From contig NZ_CP075715.1 in the NCBI RefSeq assembly GCF_024584805.1, positions 372,001 to 436,000 of the forward strand: DNA of 64,000 nt, given 5' to 3'. The DNA is from Streptomyces sp. FIT100. Lineage in GTDB: Bacteria > Actinomycetota > Actinomycetes > Streptomycetales > Streptomycetaceae. Under the pieces are notes generated by a model. The model was not told the DNA's origin. It was given only the letters and a program-made list of their open reading frames with translations, and searched no databases. Positions 49,271-58,368 of the stretch are shown here, piece after piece (position 1 is the first letter of the stretch; every line of letters starts with the position of its first letter). A program made the translations under genes and the position numbers.

Positions 49271-50407
49271 ATGACGACCGACGACGACCATGCCCTGACA
49301 CCCCGCGGCACCAGACCTCGAACGTCTCCCCGCTCCGACGCCGCACGCGCCCCCGTCGGCCCGGTGCTGTGCACGCCCGCGGTCGAGGTGCCCGAGCACG
49401 TCATCACCCTGGACGAGACCCTGGAGCTGGCCGCCCGGATCCACCCCGGCCACGAGGCCCTCCCCCTCGCCCTGCGCCTCATCAAGAACACCGGTGTCCG
49501 CACCCGGCATCTGGTCCAGCCCATCGAGGTCACCCTCGACCACCCCGGCCTCGAGGAACGCAACAAGACCTACGTACGGGAGGCCAAGCGCAGGATCCCC
49601 GCGGCCGTGGACACCGCGCTGGCGAACGCACGGCTGATCGCCCGGGAGATCGACGCGATCGTCCTCGTCTCCTGCACCGGGTTCACCATGCCCTCGCTGA
49701 CCGCGTGGATGATCAACGAGCTCGGGTTCCGGACCGACACCCGGCAGATCCCCATCGCCCAGATGGGCTGCGCCGGGGGCGGCTCCGCGATCAACCGGGC
49801 CCACGACTTCTTCCTGGCCCACCCCGGGGCCAACGTACTGATCGTCGCCTGTGAGTTCTGCTCCCTGTGCTACCAGCCCACCGACCTCACCATTGGCAAC
49901 CTCCTGTCGAACGGGCTCTTCGGCGACGCGGTGGCATCCGCCGTAGTACGCGGGCGCGGCGGGCGAGGCATGCGCCTGGAAGCCAACGGCAGCCACCTGG
50001 TCCCAGGCACCGAGGAGTGGATCTCGTACGCGGTCAAGCCGACCGGCTTCCACTTTCTCCTCGACCGGCGCGTACCGCACACCATGCAGGACCTGGCGCC
50101 GGCACTCGTGGAGATCGGCGGCGCGCACGGGTGGGATGTGACGGACCTCGACTTCTACGTCATCCACGCCGGAGGCCCCCGCATTCTGGACGACCTCTCC
50201 CGCCACCTCGGGGTCAAGCCGGCCATGTTCGAACGCAGCCGTGACACGCTGACGCAATACGGCAACATCGCCTCCGCCGTCGTCCTGGATGCCCTGCGGC
50301 GCACCGCCGAGAGCGGCCTCGTCCCCGAGGGGGCACGAGGGCTGCTGGCCGGGTTCGGCCCCGGAATCACAGCGGAGATCACCCTCGGAACCTGGACCAA
50401 CGGCTGA
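49271..50407 (+). CDS. rppA: Type III polyketide synthase, 1,3,6,8-tetrahydroxynaphthalene synthase
   Basis: 378 residues. Condenses five malonyl-CoA units to tetrahydroxynaphthalene, which oxidises to flaviolin. Catalytic Cys167 lies in QMGCAGGGSAINRAH. Three other Cys known from the Streptomyces coelicolor enzyme are matched at a constant offset of about 29: Cys135 (VSCTGF) and Cys200 (ACEFCSLCYQP). His in DFYVIHAGGPRIL and Asn in YGNIASAVV complete the triad. Relative to the usual RppA it has about 29 extra N-terminal residues (MTTDDDHALTPRGTRPRTSP), rich in Thr/Arg/Pro; ATG 49271 follows GAGAG, while an ATG at 49259 would add four residues. Third in the operon with AKR and SnoaL-like genes. 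Confidence 0.95.
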   Translation: MTTDDDHALTPRGTRPRTSPRSDAARAPVGPVLCTPAVEVPEHVITLDETLELAARIHPGHEALPLALRLIKNTGVRTRHLVQPIEVTLDHPGLEERNKTYVREAKRRIPAAVDTALANARLIAREIDAIVLVSCTGFTMPSLTAWMINELGFRTDTRQIPIAQMGCAGGGSAINRAHDFFLAHPGANVLIVACEFCSLCYQPTDLTIGNLLSNGLFGDAVASAVVRGRGGRGMRLEANGSHLVPGTEEWISYAVKPTGFHFLLDRRVPHTMQDLAPALVEIGGAHGWDVTDLDFYVIHAGGPRILDDLSRHLGVKPAMFERSRDTLTQYGNIASAVVLDALRRTAESGLVPEGARGLLAGFGPGITAEITLGTWTNG

Positions 50408-50551
50408 CCCTCGCACGCGTGAGGGCTATACGAGGGAATGAGCGAATGATCCCGGCGGGCACGCACCGTAAGAAGAAACGTTCATGTTGTGATCGTCTCC
50501 GTCCCCGAGCCGACGCAGAACGTGGGCCCACAGCAACTGAAAGGTCTGTCC

Positions 50552-51181
50552 ATGCCTCTTCGGAGCATCCGCCGTGTCGCCGTCCTAACCACCGCGCTCC
50601 TTCCTCTCGGCGCCGCCCTCATCGCAGCCGCACCTACCTCCCAGGCGGACACCGTGCACCCCTTGGTCACGTGTATCGGCCACCACACAGTCGACTTCAC
50701 CGAAGGCCTCAAGGACGCGACCGAGGTCCACCACGTCACGGGCGTGAGCCACTACGGCGTCGACGACACCGAGGGCACTCTGAACAGAACCACTGGCTGC
50801 AAGCCCGGCATGAACGGCGCCATCCAGGTCCCTGGCGCCATCACCTACCCCGGTGCGACCGTCACCGTCAACGTGACCGAGACCGCTTCCTGCACTCAAC
50901 CCTCGTCCTCGAGTACCTCCTGGACCGGCACGATCAAGTGGCGCAACGCACTCGGCGCCATCGTCGCCACCAGCACGCTCTCCAACGGCACCTTCCCCAT
51001 CAACGACAAGGAACACGGCGACGGCATCGTCAAGGCCATGGCCGACGTGACTGCCGGACCTGGCGTAAACGGCACGTACGTCTTCCACGGCGACGTCAAC
51101 GCCACCACACCCAACGCGTGCTCCGGCGGCACCACCGGAATCAAGCATGAGACGGGCACCGACTCCTTCAGCATTTACTAG
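50552..51181 (+). CDS. Secreted protein of unknown function
   Basis: 209 residues. The signal peptide MPLRSIRRVAVLTTALLPLG AALIAAAPTSQA is followed by a beta-rich, Thr/Gly-rich mature domain with three likely disulphide-forming Cys (VTCIGHH, TTGCKPGMNG, ASCTQPS) and a fourth near the end (NACSGG). This resembles a family of small secreted Streptomyces proteins with an immunoglobulin-like or gamma-crystallin-like appearance, but I cannot name it. ATG 50552 follows GAAAGG. It stands 144 nt downstream of rppA and probably has its own promoter. Confidence 0.78.
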   Translation: MPLRSIRRVAVLTTALLPLGAALIAAAPTSQADTVHPLVTCIGHHTVDFTEGLKDATEVHHVTGVSHYGVDDTEGTLNRTTGCKPGMNGAIQVPGAITYPGATVTVNVTETASCTQPSSSSTSWTGTIKWRNALGAIVATSTLSNGTFPINDKEHGDGIVKAMADVTAGPGVNGTYVFHGDVNATTPNACSGGTTGIKHETGTDSFSIY

Positions 51182-51382
51182 CCCACTGGACGCAGTCGGC
51201 CTCACCCCGTGAATCAACAGGCCCAGGTTCCGGACGGCTCCATGCGGACCGTCGTCCGGTACCTGGCACCCTGAACCGTGCCTGGACAGGTGCCCGGCTC
51301 CACAAGCCTGCGTGCCAGTTGCCCCGCCGGATGGAACCAGCCTGCGGCAGAGCCTTGTCCACGTGTAGAGAGCGAGCCAGCA

Positions 51383-51898
51383 ATGTCCCTGATCGTGACT
51401 GCCTTCGACGAGTCCGTGATCGTGCGTTCGATCGAGGCAGAGACCATCGGCCGCGCACCCGTTACGCTCCAGCTCCTCGCCGACGGCAGTTCCACGGGCG
51501 GCGCCCTCTCCACCAAGCGCGTGACACTGCTGGACGGTGCGAACGGGCCGGCGCCCCACCGCCATGCCCGCTCCGTGGAAATGTTCTACCTCCTCGACGG
51601 CATTGCACAATTCCTGTCCGGCGACCGAGTGGTGACCGCGCAACGCGGCGACCTGGTCGTCGTGCCATCCGGCATGGACCACGCCTTCGCCGCTGCCCCC
51701 GGCGAGGACGCCGACATCCTCATCGTCGCTACACCGGGCATCGATCGCTTCGAATACTTCCGCCACATGGAGCGTATCGCCAAAGGCGAATTGCCACGCG
51801 AGTCCCTGATGGACGTACAAGAGCTGTACGACACCTACTTCACCCACAGCGACCTGTGGAACCGCGCGCGCCTGAGCGGGTGGATGCGTCCGGGCTGA
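51383..51898 (+). CDS. Cupin-domain protein, possible quinone-forming monooxygenase
   Basis: 171 residues with a single cupin barrel: HRHARSVEMFYLLDGIAQFL (motif 1 with His and Glu) and GDLVVVPSGMDHAFAAAP (motif 2 with His). The C-terminal helix region RFEYFRHMERIAKGELPRES is as in other Streptomyces cupins. Start ATG 51383 behind GAGAGCGAG. In Streptomyces the cupin MomA oxidises tetrahydroxynaphthalene to flaviolin; a cupin 1 kb downstream of rppA makes that role worth testing, although the two are separated by a secreted-protein gene. The same fold appears at 8461, but the two proteins are not close. Confidence 0.75.
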   Translation: MSLIVTAFDESVIVRSIEAETIGRAPVTLQLLADGSSTGGALSTKRVTLLDGANGPAPHRHARSVEMFYLLDGIAQFLSGDRVVTAQRGDLVVVPSGMDHAFAAAPGEDADILIVATPGIDRFEYFRHMERIAKGELPRESLMDVQELYDTYFTHSDLWNRARLSGWMRPG

Positions 51899-52371
51899 TC
51901 GCCTGGGAGAGCAAGGGCGACTTTCCGGTCTCGGGCCGAGTGTGGGCCCGGTCGCCGCAGCAGAGCGTCACGCGGCCGGCTGTCACGGCCCGCGGTGACT
52001 CCCGTTCTCGGCGTTACGGCCCTCGCCGAGTGCCGCCATCCACGTCATCGCGAAGCCCTCATGACAGATGGAAAGCAGTCTGGAGGGGCTTGCGCTCCGT
52101 CAAGGGCGGCCGCTATCCAATGGCTCGACGGCCCCACTTGGCCGCCACCCGGTCAAGCCTCGAAGCCCTGACCCGCTTCCGGAAACGACGCTACGAACCC
52201 GCCCGCGTAACCCGCGTCCCGGCAGAGAGGACACCTCCGCGATAGCTCCCAGGTAGCACCCGGGCCAGCCACGTGCGGAATGCGGCCGCGACCAGCGACC
52301 AGTACCTGCCCTCCTCGTCGGCATTGGGGTCGCGGCAGGGCCACAGGCCCTGCGACGGGCCGGACAGGCGG
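51899..52371. other. 473-bp region without a recognisable gene
   Basis: Open frames are present in several phases but none has family character. It precedes a zone of recombinase and transposon debris and is likely degraded mobile DNA. Confidence 0.5.
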
Positions 52372-52571
52372 TTCAAGTGGCTGGGACCCCCCCCCGAACG
52401 GCTGTCGCTCCCGGTCCTGGCCGCCCTCGGCGACATCTTCGACTGCACCCCGGCCGACCTGATCGCCACCAGGGCAGAGAACCCACCGTCCGCAGAGTCG
52501 CCACCGGCGATGCGGTCGTCGACCTGTCGGCGGTCCGTCCCAAGCGCGCCCGCATCCGGCCCGAAGGATGA
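52372..52571 (+). pseudogene. C-terminal remnant of an XRE-type helix-turn-helix protein
   Basis: SLPVLAALGDIFDCTPADLI (about 52408-52467) is the usual end of small XRE-like proteins that precede a recombinase-like gene in Streptomyces. The expected end, VVDLSAVRPKRARIRPEG, appears in another frame ending at 52571, so a frameshift near 52490 separates them. The helix-turn-helix part is lost or unrecognisable. The next gene starts within the last codon (ATGA-type overlap), as in the intact pair. Confidence 0.65.
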
Positions 52572-53763
52572 CCCGCACCCGCGTCCGCGCCGAGGACCTG
52601 TTCTGCACCCGCTGCGACCGCGCACTGCGGCTGGGGGCGAACCACTGACCCGAGGGCTACATCTGCCAGAGCTGCATGACCAGAGCTCTGGAGACCTACG
52701 GGACCTGCACCGGATGCGGAGTCGAGCGGCTCACTCCCGGCCTCGCGCCGGACGGCGGGAAGCTCTGCACCGACTGCGCCGGCGGGATCGGTGACTTCTT
52801 CTGCGAGCAATGCGGCCAGGAGGCCAGACGATACCGGCGCGGGGTCTGCGGCCGATGCGTCCTGACCGAGCGGCTCCGCGAACTCCTCGACGACGGCACC
52901 GGCTCCATCCACGCTGAACTCCTCCCGCTGTTCGACGCCCTGCGGCAGATCCGCCGCCCGTGGGGCACCCTGACCTGGACCAATAAGCCCCACACCCAGC
53001 ACAACTTGCGCGCTCTCGCCTCGAAAGAGGTTCCGCTCACGCACGACGGCCTGAGCCAGCTCACCCCCTGGCGATCGGTCGCCTACCTGCGCGACCTGCT
53101 CATGCAGAGCGGCGTCCTGCCCCCGGCTGACCGGCAGCTGCTGCTGTTCCAGCGGTGGCTCGCCGAGAAACTGCCTGCCGTCGGCGACGCCGGGCACCGG
53201 CGGCTTCTGGAGCTCTTCGCGACCTGGCACGTTCAGCGCCGCCTGAACTCCCCGGCCGACCGCGGCCCGCTCACCAGTAAGCAGGTTCAGCAGGCCCGCA
53301 ACGAGATTCGTCTCGCGATCGCCTTTCTCGATCACCTCGCCGAGCGAGGGCGGTCCCTCGCCGAGTGCACGCAGGCCGATGTTGATACTTGGTACGCAGG
53401 TGGTTACACCGCACGGCGCCTGACCCACGCCTTTCTGCGATGGGCGATGCGGTCCAAATACATGCTCAAGGTCGCCGTCCCGCATCGCGAGGAGTTCACC
53501 CCGTTCCTGCGGTTCGACACCGAGATCCGCCGCATCGTCTGCACCACCAACGCGATCGAGTCGGTCAACGCCAGGATCCGCCGAGCGGTCAAGGCCCGCG
53601 GACACTTCCCGAACGAGCAAGCCGCCCTGAAGTCTGTCTACATGGCCATCATGTCGCTCGACCCCACAGGCAAGGGCCAGGCCCGCTGGACCACGCGCTG
53701 GAAGACCGCACTGAACGCCTTCGACATCACCTTCGACGGCCGCCTCTCCGCGGCCCGTCAGTA
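52568..53763 (+). pseudogene. Recombinase-like zinc-finger protein with an early TGA, fused to an IS256-family transposase tail
   Basis: ATG 52568 begins MTRTRVRAEDLFCTRCDRAL, a Cys4 zinc-finger-like start, then an in-frame TGA (52646-52648) where Trp is expected (NH-stop-PEGYIC), then CGGIGDFFCEQC-type cysteine pairs, LTERLRELLDDGTGSIHAEL and a long helical region (YLRDLLMQSGVLPPADRQLL; RLLELFATWHVQRRLN). Up to about 53450 this matches the large partner of an XRE/recombinase pair. From about 53495 the frame continues as the C-terminus of an IS256 (Mutator-type) transposase. The open part (52676-53763) could produce a chimeric protein, but I expect it to be non-functional. Confidence 0.75.
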
Positions 53764-53800
53764 GCCATCGACCCCAGTGACACCGCTCGTTTGACAGACC
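53460..53800 (+). mobile_element. IS256-family (Mutator) transposase 3' remnant with right end
   Basis: Reads FTPFLRFDTEIRRIVCTTNA then IESVNARIRRAVKARGHFPN, the C-terminal segment with the catalytic-domain tail of IS256-family transposases, ending ALNAFDITFDGRLSAARQ. About 30 nt past the stop, ACACCGCTCGTTTGACAGACCC-type sequence resembles the right terminal repeat. The left end and three quarters of the gene are missing. Confidence 0.82.
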
Positions 53801-53893
53801 CAATGCGAACCTACAGGCCCCTTTCCCGGTGACACCTTCCCGTGGCCATCAGAGTCTGACGGCCTGAGGCCGCGCCTCGTTCTTGCGGACGGG

Positions 53894-56044
53894 TCAGCGA
53901 TGACCGGCGTCGTCGACGCCGCTCCGATGTTCTGGAGTCGCCCGGATGAGGAGCAGGGCGATGTCGTCGTGGCACGGCTCCGGACGGCCTCTGTAATGGA
54001 CGAGTGTGTCGGCAAGATCGTCCATGGTCGGATCTGCCGCGTGCGCGAGCAGCTGTGCGAGGGCCTCGGTGGTGGCCTCGATGTCGGCGCCGGGGGCTTC
54101 GACCAGGCCATCGGTGTAGAGGGCGAGGACCGTGCCCGGGCGCAGGGGGATGTCGGTCGCGGGATAGGCCGCCTTCGGGTCGATGCCGAGCAGCAGGCCG
54201 GGCGGCAGGCGGAGGATCTCGGTGCGGCCGTCGGGATGGCGCAGCAGTGGAGGGGGATGCCCCGCGGTGGCCAGCCGTGCGTGTCGGCGGGACGGGTCGA
54301 GGTGGGCGATCAGGCAGCTGGTGAACAGTCCCGGGTCGAGGTCGGTCAGGAGCCGGTTGGTGCGGGCCAGGACGTCGCCCGGGGGTGTGCCGAGGGTGGC
54401 GTAGGCGTGGACGGCGGTGCGGACCTGGCCCATGAGAGCGGCTGCCGTCACGTTGTGGCCTTGGACGTCGCCGATGACTGCGGTGGCGTCGGCTCCATCG
54501 CAGGGGATCAGGTCGTAGAAGTCGCCACCGATGTCCAGGCCCTGGCCCGCGGGGAGATAGCGCGCGGCCACGTCGAGTCCGGGGATGCCGGGCAGGGCTT
54601 TGGGCAGCAGGGCGGTCTGGAGGGTGTGGGCGAGTTGGTGTTTGGCGTCGTAGAGACGTGCCCGGTCCAGTGCCTGGGCGATGAGGCCGGCCAGGGAGAT
54701 GAGGACGGCCCGTTCGGCCGGCGGGAAGGGGCGCGGCTGGTCGTAGGAGAGCACGAGCGCTCCGACGGAGCGCCCGGAGGCGATCAGCGGCAGGAAGGCC
54801 CAGGCGTCCCTGGAGCCGTAGCGCACGGCGCCGGGGTAGGCGCGCTTGAAGTCCCGGAAACTGGCGAAGAAGGTGGGCACGCCGGTGGACAGGACGTGGG
54901 TGGGCGGGGTGTCGGCGGTCAGGGGAGCGCCGTCGTACCGGTCCAGGAACTCGGAGCTGTAGCCGCTGTGGCCGAGGATCCGCAGGCGGCCTTCGTCATT
55001 CGCCATCAGGGCGAGCCCTTGGGGGCCGAAGGCGGGCACGAGCTGGTGGGCGACCAGGGCGGCCACATCGTTGACCCCCACGGCCTCGGTGAGGGTGGCC
55101 GCCAGGTGCATCAGCGAGTGGTGTCGGGCGGACTCGCCGGGCTCCGCCGGGGACCCCCCGTCGGCGGCGGGCGTCTCCTGCCCGGCGGGGCGGGCGATGA
55201 TGTGGACGCTGATGCCGGAAGCGCCTGGATAGAGGTGGAAGGTCAGCCATTGGTCGGGCGGATGCAGCGCCGTGAGGGACGTCGGCCGATGGCTGAGCAC
55301 AGCGGCGCGGTAGCGCTCCTCGAAGTCCGGACCCTGTAGCCACGGCAGGGATTCCCACGGCCTGGTGCCCATCACCTCGGCGGCGCCTGCGCCGACCAGC
55401 TCGGCCGCGGCAGCGTTCGAGTAGGTGATCCGGCCGTCCAGGTCGAGAGCCCAGCAGCCCATGGGCAGTCGTTCGATGAACTCGACCGCCTCCAGGGTCT
55501 CGCCCCGGTCCGTCGTGCGGGAGGGGGATGGGGGCAGGATCTGGGGCTCGGAGGCGGGCAACAGCGGAGTGCCCTGGTCGGACGCCTGCTGCAGGAGGAG
55601 ACCCGCGCCTCGGCAGAAGGCGTCGATCGTGTCGCGCTCGCGCGGGCGCAACTGCGGAGGATGCCACACGGGCCACAGGAACACGGCCCCGCCCCAGAGG
55701 TTCGTACCACTGGTGAACGGAGCCGCGGCCAGCAAGAATTCGTACGGAAGCGCGAGTCCCATCTTGGGATAGCGACTCGCCATCTCTTCCTGGCCGCCCA
55801 CCCACACCAGTCGGCGCTCGCGCATCGCGTCGGTCAGCGGCGTGGAATCGTCCGTCGTGACCCGGGCCCAGGGCGCGGCGATACGCCAGGAGGCCCCGGA
55901 GACCAGGGCCAGGCGTACCACGCGCTCGCCCGGGGGGAGCAGGTAGACAAAGCCCGACGAGGCACCGGCCTCCCGCATGGCACGCCGGAAAGGGCCCGCG
56001 AGCTGCTCGAGCCCGCCGGCGACGGCGGGAGTGGGGCGTTCCAT
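53894..56044 (-). CDS. SpoIIE-type PP2C phosphatase with GAF-PAS-GAF sensor
   Basis: 716 residues from ATG 56044 (behind GGAGAGGGGAG). Domains: an N-terminal GAF-like region (about 10-155), PAS (185-285, LPMGCWALDLDGRITYSNAA), a second GAF (310-465), and a PP2C/SpoIIE phosphatase (475-700) with metal-binding motifs IGGDFYDLIP, VIGDVQGHN and YTDGLVEA all intact (GHN in place of the commoner GHG). Such proteins dephosphorylate STAS-domain anti-anti-sigma factors and link signals to sigma-B-like regulation in Streptomyces. It has no membrane segment. Downstream of the second phosphatase gene on the same strand. Ligands of the GAF/PAS domains are unknown. Confidence 0.9.
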   Translation of the reverse strand: MERPTPAVAGGLEQLAGPFRRAMREAGASSGFVYLLPPGERVVRLALVSGASWRIAAPWARVTTDDSTPLTDAMRERRLVWVGGQEEMASRYPKMGLALPYEFLLAAAPFTSGTNLWGGAVFLWPVWHPPQLRPRERDTIDAFCRGAGLLLQQASDQGTPLLPASEPQILPPSPSRTTDRGETLEAVEFIERLPMGCWALDLDGRITYSNAAAAELVGAGAAEVMGTRPWESLPWLQGPDFEERYRAAVLSHRPTSLTALHPPDQWLTFHLYPGASGISVHIIARPAGQETPAADGGSPAEPGESARHHSLMHLAATLTEAVGVNDVAALVAHQLVPAFGPQGLALMANDEGRLRILGHSGYSSEFLDRYDGAPLTADTPPTHVLSTGVPTFFASFRDFKRAYPGAVRYGSRDAWAFLPLIASGRSVGALVLSYDQPRPFPPAERAVLISLAGLIAQALDRARLYDAKHQLAHTLQTALLPKALPGIPGLDVAARYLPAGQGLDIGGDFYDLIPCDGADATAVIGDVQGHNVTAAALMGQVRTAVHAYATLGTPPGDVLARTNRLLTDLDPGLFTSCLIAHLDPSRRHARLATAGHPPPLLRHPDGRTEILRLPPGLLLGIDPKAAYPATDIPLRPGTVLALYTDGLVEAPGADIEATTEALAQLLAHAADPTMDDLADTLVHYRGRPEPCHDDIALLLIRATPEHRSGVDDAGHR

Positions 56045-56220
56045 GACGGCTCCCCTCTCCTGCTCTCCTGCGCTCTCTGGCCGCTCGCAGCACGGGTGCC
56101 GACCGCGCTGCCCGCAGCACCGGACAAGCTCCGCGCAGTTCCAAATTATCGATAAACGGGAGAAGGCGCCCATCGCGAACCCGACGGATGCTCCGCGGGC
56201 GCGGACGGGGCGAGGGCAGG

Positions 56221-56273
56221 GATCCGGAGCTGACCCGGAGCTGATCCTGAGCTGATCCGGAGCTGATCCGGCG
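56221..56273. repeat. Four-plus tandem 11-bp repeats upstream of the first phosphatase gene
   Basis: Unit GATCCGGAGCT: four copies (two with one mismatch) and a partial fifth. The 11-bp period would place each copy on the same face of the helix. It lies 177-229 bp before the start of the GAF-PAS-GAF phosphatase, and just downstream of the second phosphatase gene's end. Confidence 0.9.
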
Positions 56274-56289
56274 CCGCGGATCCCGTGCG

Positions 56290-58368
56290 TCACGGGTCCT
56301 GCCGCGACGGCAGCGCCAGCTCGGTCCAGACGAGCTTGCCGTTCCGTACGTAGCGGGTGCCCCAGTTCTCGGCAATCTGCGAGACGAGGAACAGCCCGCG
56401 TCCCCCCTCGTCGAGGGTCTTGGCGTGCCGCAGCCGCGGCGCTGCGGCGCTCCCGTCGTGCACCTCGCAGGTCAGGGTGGTGCGGCCCATGATGAGGCGC
56501 AGCCGCAGCAGGCCGGTGCCGTAGCGCAGTGCATTCGTGACCAGCTCGCTGACGATCAGGTTGGCGGCGAACGTGGCTTCCTCGTCCACTCCCCAGCGGC
56601 CGAGCTGACGCTCGGTGGCATCCCGTGCGGCGTGGGCCGCCGAAGGGTCGCGTTCAAGGTTCCACTCGGCGACCCGGTCGACGGGGAACGCGTGGCTGCG
56701 GGCGAGCAGCAGAACGGCGTCTCCTGCGGGAGGGACCTCATGCAGCCGGTAGAGGACCTGGTCGCACAGGTCCTGAAGGGGACGATCGCTCTCGCCCAGC
56801 GCGTCCCGGATCTCGGCTTCGTCGTCCCCGGGCGCGCCCGGCCGTGTGGCGGGCAGCAGGGCTTTGGTGAACAGGGCCATCACACTGCCTTCGGTGACGT
56901 CCACCGTGGTGGCGGCGAAGGGCGACCCTTCGGGACTGCCCAGCGGGGGCCCTGTCGGCACATCGGGGACGTCCACGACCTTGCCCGACTGGACGATGAC
57001 CGGCGTGGGGTGATCGGCACACGCGAACGTGCAGGTCAGCGCCAGAGGGTCGTAGACGGCAAACACGCAGCTCGCTTCGAGCGCCTGCTGGTGCAGAGGG
57101 TCACCGGGGGGCAGCGCCGCGCGCTCGTCGGCAAGCCGCGCCGCCGTGTCGCTGAGACGGGCGAGGAGCTCGTCGGGCTCCAGGTCCAACGCGGCCAGGG
57201 TGTGCACCACGGTGCGGAGCTGCCCCATGGTGGTCGCCGCGTAGATGCCCCGGCCGGCCACTTCACCGACCACCAGCGCGGTGCGCGCCCCCGAGAGGGA
57301 GAAGGTGTCGAACCAGGCCCCGCCGCCCTGATTGCCCGGTGTGTACAGGTGCGCCGTCTCCATCGCGGTCTGCTCGGAGAGGTGCGGCGGCAGCAGCCGG
57401 CGCTGCAGGGCGGCGGCGATGGTGTGCTCGCGGACGTAGCAGCGGGCGTTCTCCACGCACCAGGCGGTGTGCGAGGCCAGCTCCAGCGCCAGTTTCACTT
57501 CCTCGGCGTCGAAGGCGGAGGTCTTCCCGCCGCGATAGAGGCTGAGCAACCCCAGCACCGTGCCGCGCACCGTCAGCGGGGCGGCGATCAAGGTGTGGGC
57601 ACCGGCTTCACCGATGGACTTCGCGCGCACGGGGTCGGCCCGCAGCCATGGAACGTCCGGGCCGAGGGAGACGACGCGCGGTTTGAGGTCCGCCAGCGCC
57701 TGCCCGTACGGTGACGGAAAGGGCAGCGGCCGGATGTCCCCCAGGGGGTGGGACTGCCATTGCTCGTACCCCTTGGGCCAGAAGGCCGCGCGCCGCAACG
57801 GGACGTCCCTTCGCAGCGGGCCCAGCGGCGGCTCCTCGCCTCGGACGACCGCATCGACCACGTCCACCACGGCGACGTCGGCGAAGTCCGGCACCAGCGT
57901 CTCGACCAGTTCCCGGCAGGTCGCCACCACATCGAGGCTGCTGCCCACGTGTTCACGCACCGCGTCCAGGACCCGGAACCGAGCCGTTGCCTTCGCGCGC
58001 TCGTCGGCGTCGGAAGGTTTCGGTGCCTGGTAGACGGCCCACACCATGGAGTCATCCACTCGTGACAGCGAGCGCACCGTGAAGTCCCCGGCCATGCGCA
58101 GTGTGGACCCCGCGTTGTCGGCAGCGCGGATCATGAGGCGTACCGCCGATTGCCCGATGGCCTCTTCCGGCCGCAGGTCCAGCAACCGTTCGGCCTCGAT
58201 GCTCCACTGAACGACGGTGCCCGCGTCGTCGACGACCATCAGCGGGGCATCGCCCACCACGACAACCACCTCCACACCGTTCCGCCGGGAACTGGGGAGC
58301 CGGACCCGAGCGCCGGGCCTGCCGCGCAGCGGCGGGACGCCCCGCCACGCGGCGAACGCCAGAGACAC
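56290..58368 (-). CDS. PAS-GAF-PP2C-HATPase regulatory protein with degenerate phosphatase site
   Basis: 692 residues: PAS (about 35-115, APLMVVDDAGTVVQWSIEAE), GAF (about 130-310), PP2C/SpoIIE-like domain (about 320-530) and a C-terminal HATPase_c anti-sigma-kinase-like domain (about 550-690) with NLIVSELVTNALRYG (N box) and DEGGRGLFLVSQIAENWG (G box). The phosphatase metal-binding motifs are altered: GGAWFDTF for GGDWYD, VGEVAGRG for VGDVxGHG, and FTKALLP for YTDGLxE, so phosphatase activity is doubtful. It may be a pseudophosphatase scaffold with an active kinase-like end. The start GTG 58368 has a weak site; a start near GTG 58263 behind GGAGG is possible. Confidence 0.86.
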   Translation of the reverse strand: MSLAFAAWRGVPPLRGRPGARVRLPSSRRNGVEVVVVVGDAPLMVVDDAGTVVQWSIEAERLLDLRPEEAIGQSAVRLMIRAADNAGSTLRMAGDFTVRSLSRVDDSMVWAVYQAPKPSDADERAKATARFRVLDAVREHVGSSLDVVATCRELVETLVPDFADVAVVDVVDAVVRGEEPPLGPLRRDVPLRRAAFWPKGYEQWQSHPLGDIRPLPFPSPYGQALADLKPRVVSLGPDVPWLRADPVRAKSIGEAGAHTLIAAPLTVRGTVLGLLSLYRGGKTSAFDAEEVKLALELASHTAWCVENARCYVREHTIAAALQRRLLPPHLSEQTAMETAHLYTPGNQGGGAWFDTFSLSGARTALVVGEVAGRGIYAATTMGQLRTVVHTLAALDLEPDELLARLSDTAARLADERAALPPGDPLHQQALEASCVFAVYDPLALTCTFACADHPTPVIVQSGKVVDVPDVPTGPPLGSPEGSPFAATTVDVTEGSVMALFTKALLPATRPGAPGDDEAEIRDALGESDRPLQDLCDQVLYRLHEVPPAGDAVLLLARSHAFPVDRVAEWNLERDPSAAHAARDATERQLGRWGVDEEATFAANLIVSELVTNALRYGTGLLRLRLIMGRTTLTCEVHDGSAAAPRLRHAKTLDEGGRGLFLVSQIAENWGTRYVRNGKLVWTELALPSRQDP

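Noticed and set aside
52646-52648. Selenocysteine at TGA codons (also 45296 and 45746)
   Set aside because: None of the positions aligns with a redox Cys, Streptomyces rarely use Sec here, no SECIS-like hairpin was seen, and the genes have other lesions.
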